40,418 bases of DNA from a virus, in the IMG/VR virus record IMGVR_UViG_3300020472_000062, positions 1-40,418 of that record; one strand, given 5' to 3'. The position numbers were made by a program, and so were the translations under genes. The notes below the pieces were generated by a model. It was not told where the DNA came from. It searched no databases and worked only from the letters and a program-made list of their open reading frames with translations. This document shows, one piece after another, positions 34,462-40,418 of the stretch (position 1 is its first letter; every line of letters starts with the position of its first letter).

Positions 34462-34485
34462 ATTCCTTCCTTTCTAAGGTTTAGA

Positions 34486-35100
34486 CTATCTCCATATACT
34501 TTCATGTACAGCAGATACATCGAATGGTGTAGGAAAATGTTTCGGATAGTCTACTGATCTGTCAGTACACCATACATTCCACAGAAACTTACATCCTCCT
34601 ACATCTTTACATAGTTTAATATATTCTATTGCCTTCTTACGCTTCACTGCATCTGAATTGCCAGATGTTTGAAACTTTGAAGGTGTACCAACAGATGCGT
34701 CAACATCTGGTAGAAATTTACGGATATTGTGAACATCCATGCACCCTACCTTTCCTGCTACCAATTGGCAAGTAAAACCTGCTTTTGGCAGTCCTAGACC
34801 CGGAACTTCGAGGAAAAGAAGAATCATGTCAAGTTCCATATCCTTTTTATTGGAACGTATAATCTGCATCATACGATTGTAAAGATCTTTCCTATTCTTT
34901 CTTACATAGTCTAGACCAGTCTTTTTATTTCCCCAAATCCAAGAAGAGTTTAAGCCACGTTTACGATATTCTCGCATCATACGAGGTAACATACTCGTCT
35001 GTACTCTGATAGTTGAGAATACAAAAGCTATCACTAATTCTAAGTTTTTAGGACTCGTCTGTGCAAATCTACGAACCATCGGATTATGATGATTGTACAT
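34486..35100 (-). CDS. Putative HhH-GPD DNA glycosylase-like early protein, 204 residues
   Basis: Residues 97-130 read FLEVPGLGLPKAGFTCQLVA, then GKVGCMDVHNIRKFL. This matches the pattern of HhH-GPD glycosylases such as endonuclease III (LPGVGRKTA, about 15 residues, then VDTHVxR): a helix-hairpin-helix, a conserved Lys (K106) and the catalytic-position Asp (D122). Surrounding residues are helical, as the family requires, and basic. No FeS cluster cysteine set is seen. It could repair or remove modified bases in phage or host DNA. Assignment is from motif reading only. Confidence 0.6.
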   Translation of the reverse strand: MYNHHNPMVRRFAQTSPKNLELVIAFVFSTIRVQTSMLPRMMREYRKRGLNSSWIWGNKKTGLDYVRKNRKDLYNRMMQIIRSNKKDMELDMILLFLEVPGLGLPKAGFTCQLVAGKVGCMDVHNIRKFLPDVDASVGTPSKFQTSGNSDAVKRKKAIEYIKLCKDVGGCKFLWNVWCTDRSVDYPKHFPTPFDVSAVHESIWR

Positions 35101-35123
35101 TTGATTCCTTCCTTACGAGTGAG

Positions 35124-35218
35124 AGTAGCGTGAACATTGCTATTAGGCTTTTTGCTCTCGTTTCCACGATTTTATTGTGGGCGTGGCTCTTATGCTCTCC
35201 AAGATGATACACGCTACT
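35124..35218 (-). ncRNA. RNA-like element B, closed by a 9-bp stem
   Basis: AGTAGCGTG (35218-35210) pairs perfectly with CACGCTACT (35132-35124). Inside, CCACG and CGTGG (35186-35182 and 35168-35164) form a further stem, and the minus strand carries GGAGAGCAT, also present in element D. The end lies close to the start of the glycosylase-like gene. It may be an RNase III-type processing site or a small phage RNA. Confidence 0.55.
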
Positions 35219-35279
35219 AAAATTTACTAGTTCCCATCATAGAGGAATAAACAACTTTAATGTTAAAGTTTAGTTAGAA

Positions 35280-35408
35280 TAGTAGAGTGAACCTTCCAGT
35301 TAGAAGGTGAGGACTCTAACCATGATTCAAGTTAGACTGATAACTCTAAACCGGGTGCACTCTCTCCTAGATCATAACTTCACTAGCGAACAGTTTAACA
35401 CTCTACTA
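35280..35408 (-). ncRNA. RNA-like element A, closed by a 10-bp stem
   Basis: TAGTAGAGTG (35408-35399) pairs perfectly with CACTCTACTA (35289-35280). Inner stems are ACCTTC/GAAGGT around TAACTG, and TCTAAC/GTTAGA around 10 bases. The closing stem is related to that of element B (GTAGAGTG against GTAGCGTG). Four stems in about 130 bases, with no coding frame, suggest a structured RNA with a multi-branched fold. Confidence 0.55.
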
Positions 35409-35417
35409 AATTATTAT

Positions 35418-35666
35418 TTATCCTCTTGGTGAATGATACACATCAAAATGTGTAGCTTCTTTTTTTATGCAATGCATTGGATGGAACTTCCTTCCACCAT
35501 GAATATTTCTCCAACGAACACGTATATCTGAACGGTTGCATTTAAACCTTGCAACTGCTAATCTACGAGCAAATTCCAAATTAATTTCTGAATATGGAAC
35601 CATTCTTGACATAGACACATATGGACGTGAGTCCTGTGTAGTTGTTAATATTTCTGCTGTATTCAT
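35418..35666 (-). CDS. Unknown basic early protein, 82 residues
   Basis: The product starts MNTAEILTTTQDSRPYVSMS and is Arg-rich in its centre (EFARRLAVARFKCNRSDIRVRWRN), with a His-rich C-terminus (GGRKFHPMHCIKKEATHFDVYH). Basic character with His and Cys suggests nucleic-acid contact, but no zinc pattern is complete. A GGAAGGAA site precedes the ATG. A small hairpin (CTAGT...TTCCT/AGGA...ACTAG, 35679-35707) sits in its leader. Confidence 0.7.
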   Translation of the reverse strand: MNTAEILTTTQDSRPYVSMSRMVPYSEINLEFARRLAVARFKCNRSDIRVRWRNIHGGRKFHPMHCIKKEATHFDVYHSPRG

Positions 35667-35713
35667 ATATTCCTTCCTAGTGATTATTCCTCTAGGATAG
35701 GAACTAGCATTGA

Positions 35714-35742
35714 ATCAGTTTGTATCTGTTATGGATCATAGC
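35714..35742 (-). repeat. 3' arm of a 29-nt inverted repeat flanking two early genes
   Basis: This 29-base segment is the reverse complement of 36329-36357 with a single mismatch (28 of 29). Between the arms are exactly the 72- and 116-residue genes. In the transcript the arms could form a very long stem that loops out both genes. Confidence 0.9.
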
Positions 35743-35749
35743 AGGTTTA

Positions 35750-36100
35750 TTAATCTAATATAGTTGATTTGTTAGGGTCAACTTTAAAGTAACCATTCCC
35801 TTTTTCACCTACTATTGTGGAATTAACCACTTCTGTAGGATGTATTGTAATAAATTTAGCTGAATCTATTACATTTTTTGCGTACTCATCTCCCAGTTCC
35901 CATGATCCATGAGTATGTGGAGATTTAACTGCTACAAACCATCTAGCAAGTGGGTTTGCTTTCTCTTTACTTGGTGCTTGGTATTTTTTTAGAACTCGCC
36001 AAGTCCACAAGTTATTAGCAGTTGTGTACGTTTCGTAAGGGTTGTCAACATTACGCATCTTACCACAAGGATTTTTCTCCCTAACTTTTCTAGTTGCCAT
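35750..36100 (-). CDS. Unknown early protein of marine phages, 116 residues
   Basis: Contains NPYETYTTANNLWTWRVLKKYQ and PLARWFVAVKSPHTHGSWELGDEYAKNVI. From memory, this type of sequence (YETW, WRVLKKYQ, ARWFxAVxSPxT, ELGDxY) recurs in small unknown proteins of marine podoviruses and other marine phages. Soluble, alpha/beta, no catalytic motif visible. It overlaps the preceding gene by 11 bases. The inverted-repeat arm lies 8 bases after the stop. Confidence 0.8.
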   Translation of the reverse strand: MATRKVREKNPCGKMRNVDNPYETYTTANNLWTWRVLKKYQAPSKEKANPLARWFVAVKSPHTHGSWELGDEYAKNVIDSAKFITIHPTEVVNSTIVGEKGNGYFKVDPNKSTILD

Positions 36101-36308
36101 ATTTTCTCCTTCTTAAACGAAAATGTTTGCGTTTAGACATGGCATTCCAGAAACCTGACATTTTAGGTTTTACTCCTTCTGGAAGTGATGGTATATTGAC
36201 CACTCTCAGTTCAGTTGTATTCTGAATTTGCAACTCTGCAAGTTGAACTAGCGACATAGTTGTATCAAGTGCTAGTCCTCTTGGCTCATTGTATTTGAAT
36301 CTAGCCAT
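36090..36308 (-). CDS. First early gene, unknown basic protein, 72 residues
   Basis: The product starts MARFKYNEPRGLALDTTMSL and ends in a strongly basic tail (SKRKHFRLRRRKYGN), with a central helix around QLAELQIQNTTELRVVN. A GGAGTAGAT ribosome site precedes the ATG. It is the first clear gene after the non-coding region and therefore likely among the first expressed on infection. No homologue is recognised. Confidence 0.72.
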   Translation of the reverse strand: MARFKYNEPRGLALDTTMSLVQLAELQIQNTTELRVVNIPSLPEGVKPKMSGFWNAMSKRKHFRLRRRKYGN

Positions 36309-36310
36309 AT

Positions 36311-36397
36311 CTACTCCATAGTGATAGAGCTATGATCCATAAAAGATACAAACTGATAAACTCCAGATTCAATTTTCAAAGATCTAAAAAACTTCAT
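36311..36397 (-). CDS. Possible leader peptide, 28 residues
   Basis: A frame from ATG 36397 to a TAG at 36311 starts MKFFRSLKIESGVYQFVSF and ends just before the start of the first early gene. It spans the 5' inverted-repeat arm. There is no good ribosome site before it, so it may be chance; the amino acid pattern looks protein-like. Kept at low confidence. Confidence 0.3.
   Translation of the reverse strand: MKFFRSLKIESGVYQFVSFMDHSSITME
36329..36357 (-). repeat. 5' arm of a 29-nt inverted repeat flanking two early genes
   Basis: Begins 21 bases upstream of the first early gene start and is complementary to 35714-35742 (28 of 29 positions). It covers the region just before the ribosome site, so pairing within the mRNA could affect translation of the 72-residue gene. 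Confidence 0.9.
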
Positions 36398-36467
36398 ATA
36401 AATTCAAGTTAAGTAGAATTTGTAAGTAACTCGAATCGGTATTGACTTTGCGTATATCTTTTAAACT

Positions 36468-36566
36468 AAGCTAATTCATAATTTTAAGGATATACTAGCA
36501 AATTAGCTTTTAAGTTGAATAACCGTTTCGGTAGCGCTTGGCGTTTAACTTGGTTTGGCTAATTTG
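36468..36566 (-). promoter_or_regulatory. Mutually exclusive RNA stems (switch-like) in the early leader
   Basis: The middle segment 36499-36509 can pair in two ways: with 36558-36566 (CAAATTAGC/GCTAATTTG, 9 bp) or with 36468-36476 (AAGCTAATT/AATTAGCTT, 9 bp). The first fold also brings together AAGTT/AACTT and the hairpins ACCG-TTT-CGGT and CGC-TTG-GCG. Such competing stems are the layout of attenuators and riboswitches. There is no U-run behind the second stem, so a simple terminator is unlikely. Confidence 0.5.
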
Positions 36567-36923
36567 TTGAGTACTATCCTCTCACAGGTAGAAAAAGAGT
36601 GCAAGTTTTTTTTTAAGTTTTTTTTATTGTAGCAATAGCAACGGTTTGCAACGGTTAAAATGATTTAAAAAAAACATAGATAGAGAGAGAAAGACAAAGA
36701 CAAATAAAAAAGGAATAAAAGACCGTAACTTTCAACAAGCTTTCAATCCCATTGCAAAGATTTGCAGTAACTACCAAAAAATAAGAAAATGTACAAGATA
36801 ATTGCACAAAATTGCAAGATTCGTGAAAGTTAATTAAATCTTGTAAAAATAGGATTCACGTGATAAAATGAATGGGGGAAACTCCCTTCCGCACACGTTA
36901 TTATACCCCTTCACATTTTTTCA

Positions 36924-38582
36924 CTAAATATTCATCCATACATTAGGTGTTTCCTTATATTCCTTACTTATTACCCCTGCCACAAATCTTTCAAGCTGTT
37001 CATCATGTAACTTCTCTTTTCGTACTTTCACCTCTTTGTCAGCGTCAGTAGCCATCTGTTCGACCCAATACCCAACAGCCATCTGAAGAGCGTCCAACCT
37101 GTCATCATGAATTAACGCACCTTTATCCTTTGTTATACGTGTCAGTTGATGAAAGAGCATATACTTAGCTTGACTTTCACTTGGATAGTTTTGAACTGTT
37201 TGTAAGTCCTTTTCGATCACCTGTGGATCAATGACTAACCTGTGTTGATTCATTACAGGTTCTAAAGTATCTATTATTCTCTTCTCTTTTTGTATGTTAG
37301 ATCTTACCTCTTCCATTCGTACATTGTAGATCTTACTTAGTATAGGTTTCCACAGTTCCATAAACATCCCATCACCAAAGTTAGACTCTATAAGAACCAC
37401 ATTAACTTTGTTTCTCCTAGCGATGACTGAGAGAGATTCTAGATTATCTTGTTTATATCCTCCTTGCAATCCTCCACACTCAGTAACGTATAGAATACCA
37501 TTCAGCATCTTTACAACTGCGTACCCAGTCTCATCCTTACCTCTTCCACTAGGGTCAACTGAAAGAACACTTCCTGTATACTCTATCCAATCTCCTAGTT
37601 TTGTTTGTGGAGAGTAGTAACCATCACCGGGTAGACCAACATTAGGTAAGTCTGTTAATTTATTTTCTGGATCTCTTGACCACACAGGTTTCTCAGGAGC
37701 TTTTTCTCCATCTAAGGACATAATAATTAAATCAGATAATTTTAAAGGATACCTATCCGCATCGCTGAGAGATGTGTCAAGTTGAAACTGTAAGTTAAAT
37801 CCTGATCTACCATATGATAGTTCTCTTTCAGTAAGATCCTCATCATCAAAACGTAAAGGATCAGTAGGAGTACCTACAGGTTCAGACTTCTCACTTATAA
37901 ATGGTGCTAACTTATTTGAATATCGTAGTCGTTGATTATCAGTAGGAACTCTACTAGGCCAAATACGTACTTCATACCCTCTTTCTGGTAATGTTTCATA
38001 GAGAGACATCTCAGTTTGAGGAGTTCCTAGATATACTATAGATCCTTCTGGTTTCAATATAGCATCAAATTCTTTAACAGCCTCAGACAATTTATCTCTC
38101 ATTGCTTGAGTCATAGAGTTGTTAGGAACCTCCACATCATCCGCTACGATAAGATCTGCTCGACTACCAGCTAACTGTCCAGTTATACCTACACTTTTCA
38201 CTGACGGGGAATGTGAAGCTAATGCTGGACCAACATCGAATGCTACCTTAGACTGTCTTTGACCTTCTCTTGATCTCAGATGTTGTAATATAGGTATCTC
38301 ATTAATTAATCTTTGAGTGAATGTAGAGAAATCATCAGATCTAACTTTAGAAGCTGATACAACTAAAACTTTTAATTCAGGATCAAGGAGTAAGGTATGA
38401 CATACAAAGGCAGATGTAATATAACTTTTACCTACACCACGAAAAGCCTCTATAACTCCTCGTTTAGGTTTATTCTGTAAGAATGCTGCTATATCATATT
38501 GAACAGGAGTAGGGTCAGGAAGATGTAAGTGTTTCCAACAGATAAAAAGAAAGTTACGAAAGTCTTTTAATTTATTATCCAT
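36924..38582 (-). CDS. 19: Terminase large subunit
   Basis: A 552-residue packaging motor (T7 gp19 is 586). The ATPase part has Walker A EAFRGVGKSYI (about residues 44-54) and Walker B DLIVADDVEV. The nuclease part has VLSVDPSGRGKDETGYAVV, VVLIESNFGDG and HDDRLDALQMAVGYW, the acidic triad of the RNase H-like fold. It is the last late gene before the non-coding region, as in T7. The start is 1 base after the secreted cysteine-pair gene. Confidence 0.97.
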   Translation of the reverse strand: MDNKLKDFRNFLFICWKHLHLPDPTPVQYDIAAFLQNKPKRGVIEAFRGVGKSYITSAFVCHTLLLDPELKVLVVSASKVRSDDFSTFTQRLINEIPILQHLRSREGQRQSKVAFDVGPALASHSPSVKSVGITGQLAGSRADLIVADDVEVPNNSMTQAMRDKLSEAVKEFDAILKPEGSIVYLGTPQTEMSLYETLPERGYEVRIWPSRVPTDNQRLRYSNKLAPFISEKSEPVGTPTDPLRFDDEDLTERELSYGRSGFNLQFQLDTSLSDADRYPLKLSDLIIMSLDGEKAPEKPVWSRDPENKLTDLPNVGLPGDGYYSPQTKLGDWIEYTGSVLSVDPSGRGKDETGYAVVKMLNGILYVTECGGLQGGYKQDNLESLSVIARRNKVNVVLIESNFGDGMFMELWKPILSKIYNVRMEEVRSNIQKEKRIIDTLEPVMNQHRLVIDPQVIEKDLQTVQNYPSESQAKYMLFHQLTRITKDKGALIHDDRLDALQMAVGYWVEQMATDADKEVKVRKEKLHDEQLERFVAGVISKEYKETPNVWMNI

Positions 38583-38583
38583 A

Positions 38584-38871
38584 CTATCTTCTATTTCTTA
38601 CTTCATATTGAGCAAAACAAATATCACAATCAAATAAATGTTTACTTTTAGCTTTTTGTGTAACTTTAGATTTATATTTTATTGTAGATAAATTATTTAT
38701 TTTAATTTTATCGTATACACATGTTGGACAATACTCTTTCTCTGTTAATGCTGTAGGAAAAGTAATACATCCTTCTACTCTCTTACACACTTGTATAAGG
38801 TTATACTCAGTACTTATAGAAATAGAAGGTAAGATAAATGTAATAATTAAAATAAATAATGTAGATCTCAT
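38584..38871 (-). CDS. Secreted or membrane-anchored cysteine-pair protein, 95 residues
   Basis: The N-terminus (MRSTLFILIITFILPSISIS) is a clear signal sequence or membrane anchor. The rest has three cysteine pairs: CKRVEGC, CPTC and CDIC. CPTC and CDIC look like a zinc ribbon or disulfide set. In T7 the genes between the terminase subunits encode the Rz/Rz1 spanins, so an envelope or lysis function is possible, but the coiled coil of Rz is absent. It has a GGAAAG ribosome site and a promoter-like 23-mer about 45 bases upstream. Confidence 0.75.
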   Translation of the reverse strand: MRSTLFILIITFILPSISISTEYNLIQVCKRVEGCITFPTALTEKEYCPTCVYDKIKINNLSTIKYKSKVTQKAKSKHLFDCDICFAQYEVRNRR

Positions 38872-38911
38872 ACTTTCCTTTGATATATGTTTAACTGTTT
38901 TTAACCCTCTT

Positions 38912-38934
38912 ATACTATAAGGGGAGTTAATTAA
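38912..38934 (-). promoter_or_regulatory. Predicted phage RNA polymerase promoter before the terminase segment
   Basis: Identical over 23 bases to the element at 30225-30247, in the same orientation, and here placed about 45 bases before the 95-residue gene. The TATAG core would start transcription near 38915. A local hairpin (CTTAT-AGT-ATAAG) is also possible in this copy only. Two exact copies in intergenic positions of an otherwise non-repetitive genome support function. Confidence 0.7.
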
Positions 38935-38965
38935 ACATATATAATGAAATCAATACTTTAATTAT

Positions 38966-40105
38966 TTAAGCTACTTTGCTATATCTTTGAGTAATATTCC
39001 TTTGAGTTGAAAGTTTATTTGTCTTATCAAATGTACCTTTATTCTTTACTTTTTTAACTTGTCCTTTTCCATATAAGATTACTTCATGGTACTCTTCTGG
39101 GTTTGTCATGAATTTTTCTTGTACTTTAGGATGGTTCTCATGAAATTGAACACATGAAGCTGTGTAACCTGCTTCTCTAGCTATTTCAGTAAAGTCTCCA
39201 GATGGTATAAAGGATGAAAGTTCTTCTATATTTAATTGACCCATTTTTTCAGGTGGCTTATGTCTCCATCTCCAAGTTTCTTCAGGTATTCTTGCTTTTT
39301 GAGTAGGTAAAACATTATATGGATCTTGATTATCTACATACACCTCACCATCATCATACATTCCTCCTCTACCAGTAAAGAAGTTCTCTGCATCACTAGC
39401 TGATTCTATAACCTTCCTAGTAAAGTCTTGTAACGTACTTTCTCTTTGATCCTTTGGTAACTTTTCAATTAAACGTCTAGTAGCGGCTATAATATTATTA
39501 TAGTCTTTTGGTTGTTGTATGAAGCCTAATTCATGACTGAATACACCTATATAAAGAGGTTTCTTAGGTGCTACATAGACAGCAATAACTGAAGGTTTAT
39601 AAAAACCTACCTTATCTTTGATTTGTTGTATTTCAGTATGAGTTATTTCTTCTAAATTTTCACTTTTACTATTGGCATATAAATGAGCATCATCTAAATT
39701 AGTAGTTAAATGAGCCTCTCCTGAACCGAAGTAACCGGGATCTCGTTTACCATAGGGTGATTGTTTAAACTCATCTCCACTAAAAGTAGGAGATCCATGA
39801 TATAAAATAATAGGCATTTTCTTTTGTTCCCCATTAGGATATGTCATAGTCCTAGTAGGATGTAAAAGTAAATTACCTCCTCCCCATGAGTCTAGATTCA
39901 TTCTATCTTTGTAAGGTTTATTAATCTTCTCTATTTCAAGTAGATCTAATTCTTCTTCTGGTGTGAGATTAGCTTGAACTGCTGTCCTAGCTTTACGTGC
40001 CGTAGTCCTTACACTTCCTCCACCTGCACCACCTATTTTCTCAATCATATTAGATATACCGTGTCTTTCAGTTCCAGTATATGATTTACTTTTTATTTTT
40101 CTCAT
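38966..40105 (-). CDS. ADP-ribosyltransferase-like protein between terminase genes, 379 residues
   Basis: Residues 99-145 read IILYHGSPTFSGDEFKQSPYG, then GYFGSGEAHLTTNLDDAHLYA. This is the pattern of ART-fold toxins and phage polyvalent ART domains: YHG(T/S), F-x-x-F, G-x-G-x-x-(Y/H)-(F/L)-T and A-x-x-YA. Candidate catalytic residues are H103, a Tyr/His of the second block (Y125 or H132) and a Glu in EEYHEVILYG (E338-E341). The N-terminal 90 residues are basic and Gly-rich; residues 190-320 are an unassigned insertion. A product this large here is unusual. It may modify a host protein or be packaged; this is inference. Confidence 0.6.
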   Translation of the reverse strand: MRKIKSKSYTGTERHGISNMIEKIGGAGGGSVRTTARKARTAVQANLTPEEELDLLEIEKINKPYKDRMNLDSWGGGNLLLHPTRTMTYPNGEQKKMPIILYHGSPTFSGDEFKQSPYGKRDPGYFGSGEAHLTTNLDDAHLYANSKSENLEEITHTEIQQIKDKVGFYKPSVIAVYVAPKKPLYIGVFSHELGFIQQPKDYNNIIAATRRLIEKLPKDQRESTLQDFTRKVIESASDAENFFTGRGGMYDDGEVYVDNQDPYNVLPTQKARIPEETWRWRHKPPEKMGQLNIEELSSFIPSGDFTEIAREAGYTASCVQFHENHPKVQEKFMTNPEEYHEVILYGKGQVKKVKNKGTFDKTNKLSTQRNITQRYSKVA

Positions 40106-40108
40106 ATA

Positions 40109-40342
40109 TTAATTTGTAAAAGAAGATTTACCTTTGGATATATCTTTATCACTTGGAAAAGGCATACTTTCCATTAATTGTTGTAAAGCATTATCATTTA
40201 CAGGTATAGCAGTAATATCATTATCCTTTAAGAAACGAACAGCTACTGCTAAGTCTGCTGGTTTTGCCTCTCCTGATTGTATCTTAGCAAGTAACTCATC
40301 AGCTACTGCATCATATAAAACATTAAGTTTTTTATTTTCCAT
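40109..40342 (-). CDS. 18: Terminase small subunit
   Basis: A 77-residue protein with LLAKIQSGEAKPADLAVAVRFLKDNDITAIPVNDNALQQLMESMPF, the typical short terminase small subunit of T7-like marine phages (T7 gp18 is 89 residues). It should recognise the concatemer and hand it to the large subunit. Its ATG follows directly on the stop codon of the cysteine-rich peptide. Two genes separate it from large terminase; in T7 the Rz/Rz1 genes fill that gap. Confidence 0.88.
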   Translation of the reverse strand: MENKKLNVLYDAVADELLAKIQSGEAKPADLAVAVRFLKDNDITAIPVNDNALQQLMESMPFPSDKDISKGKSSFTN

Positions 40343-40390
40343 TTAATTACATTTACAAGGGTTACATTTACAATCTTTACATTTACACAT
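40343..40390 (-). CDS. 15-residue cysteine-rich peptide upstream of small terminase
   Basis: ATG 40390, with an AGGA ribosome site 6-7 bases upstream, encodes MCKCKDCKCNPCKCN and stops exactly before the small terminase ATG (TAA|ATG). Six of 15 residues are Cys in CxC/CxxC spacing, as in metal-binding peptides. The tight junction favours real translation. The DNA is a TGTAAA-type repeat, so a purely translational-coupling role is also possible. Confidence 0.5.
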   Translation of the reverse strand: MCKCKDCKCNPCKCN

Positions 40391-40418
40391 ATTTATTCCT
40401 ATAGTCATTAATTGCAGC

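Larger units (their letters stand above)
35101..35417 (-). other. 317-base non-coding stretch holding two RNA-like elements
   Basis: No frame of useful length exists here. The region is occupied by elements A and B, each bounded by a long-range perfect stem of similar sequence (CACTCTAC and CACGCTAC ends), with a short AT-rich spacer (35219-35279) between them. The ribosome site of the 204-residue gene (AAGGAAGG) follows element B by about 14 bases. Confidence 0.7.
36309..36923 (-). other. Main non-coding region: likely genome ends and early promoter
   Basis: A 615-base stretch between large terminase and the first early gene. In T7 this place holds the terminal repeats, packaging site and host-type early promoters. 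It contains a small GGGA/TCCC hairpin near 36882 inside ACGTG/CACGT arms, a polypurine stretch (36678-36720 on the plus strand), five TTGCA words between 36645 and 36820, the direct repeat caacggtt-tg-caacggtt near 36650, and the alternative stems listed separately. A TTGCAC followed by GATAGT could be a host promoter, but its 20-base spacing is poor. The terminal repeat itself cannot be seen in a single copy. Confidence 0.6.

Noticed and set aside
33644-35417. CRISPR array or direct-repeat array in the early non-coding stretches
   Set aside because: The repeats are inverted pairs, not regularly spaced direct repeats with unique spacers.
36440-36475. TTGACT on the plus strand as a host promoter
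   Set aside because: It points away from all genes and lacks a convincing -10 box.
36875-36897. GGGA/TCCC hairpin as the late transcript terminator after large terminase
   Set aside because: The stem is only 4 bp with a 3-base loop and the following T-rich stretch is interrupted; too weak to call.
40395-40418. GACTATAGG at the right edge resembling the T7 promoter core on the minus strand
   Set aside because: The spacing to upstream AT-rich sequence does not match the repeated 23-mer, and the sequence is cut by the window edge; it may be part of a coding frame if circular.

Overview
The window is an essentially complete genome of a T7-like (Autographivirus-type) podovirus, with every convincing gene on the minus strand. 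The gene set and order match T7: single-subunit RNA polymerase, gp2.5-type SSB, endonuclease I, lysozyme-like protein, primase-helicase, DNA polymerase A, 5' exonuclease, portal, scaffold, capsid, two tail-tube proteins, three internal virion proteins, tail fibre, and small and large terminase. The AT-rich base composition, the class II (B12-dependent) ribonucleotide reductase between the replication and head genes, a DUF3310 protein and short tail-fibre satellite proteins are features of marine podoviruses of cyanobacteria and alphaproteobacteria. The host is inferred only: a marine bacterium, probably an AT-rich one. No integrase is visible.

Read in the direction of transcription (right to left), the layout is as follows. 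(1) 40.4-36.9 kb holds packaging genes: a 15-residue cysteine-rich peptide, small terminase, a protein with an ADP-ribosyltransferase-like core, a secreted cysteine-pair protein and large terminase. (2) 36.9-36.3 kb is non-coding, with repeats and alternative RNA stems; the physical genome ends and the early promoter probably lie here. (3) 36.3-32.7 kb is the early region: small unknown genes, a HhH-GPD glycosylase-like protein, a tRNA-Tyr-like gene with an unusual elbow, several RNA-like elements each closed by a 9-10 bp stem, and two very small membrane proteins just before the polymerase. (4) 32.7-21.6 kb is RNA polymerase and DNA metabolism. (5) 21.6-0 kb is virion morphogenesis, with a strong terminator directly after the capsid gene, as in T7.

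A 23-bp sequence occurs identically at two places, upstream of the SSB gene and upstream of the gene before large terminase. It resembles the T7 promoter (ACTC..TATAG) in the direction of transcription and is probably the phage polymerase's promoter. The window starts inside the tail-fibre cluster and ends just upstream of the small terminase, so it reads as a circular permutation with its cut in the late genes.

Points that deserve attention are the early-region structured RNAs, including a 29-nt inverted repeat around a two-gene block, the ADP-ribosyltransferase-like gene between the terminase subunits, the loss of zinc ligands in the lysozyme homologue with no other endolysin recognised, the absence of the thioredoxin-binding loop in the DNA polymerase, and several genes too short for normal gene finders.
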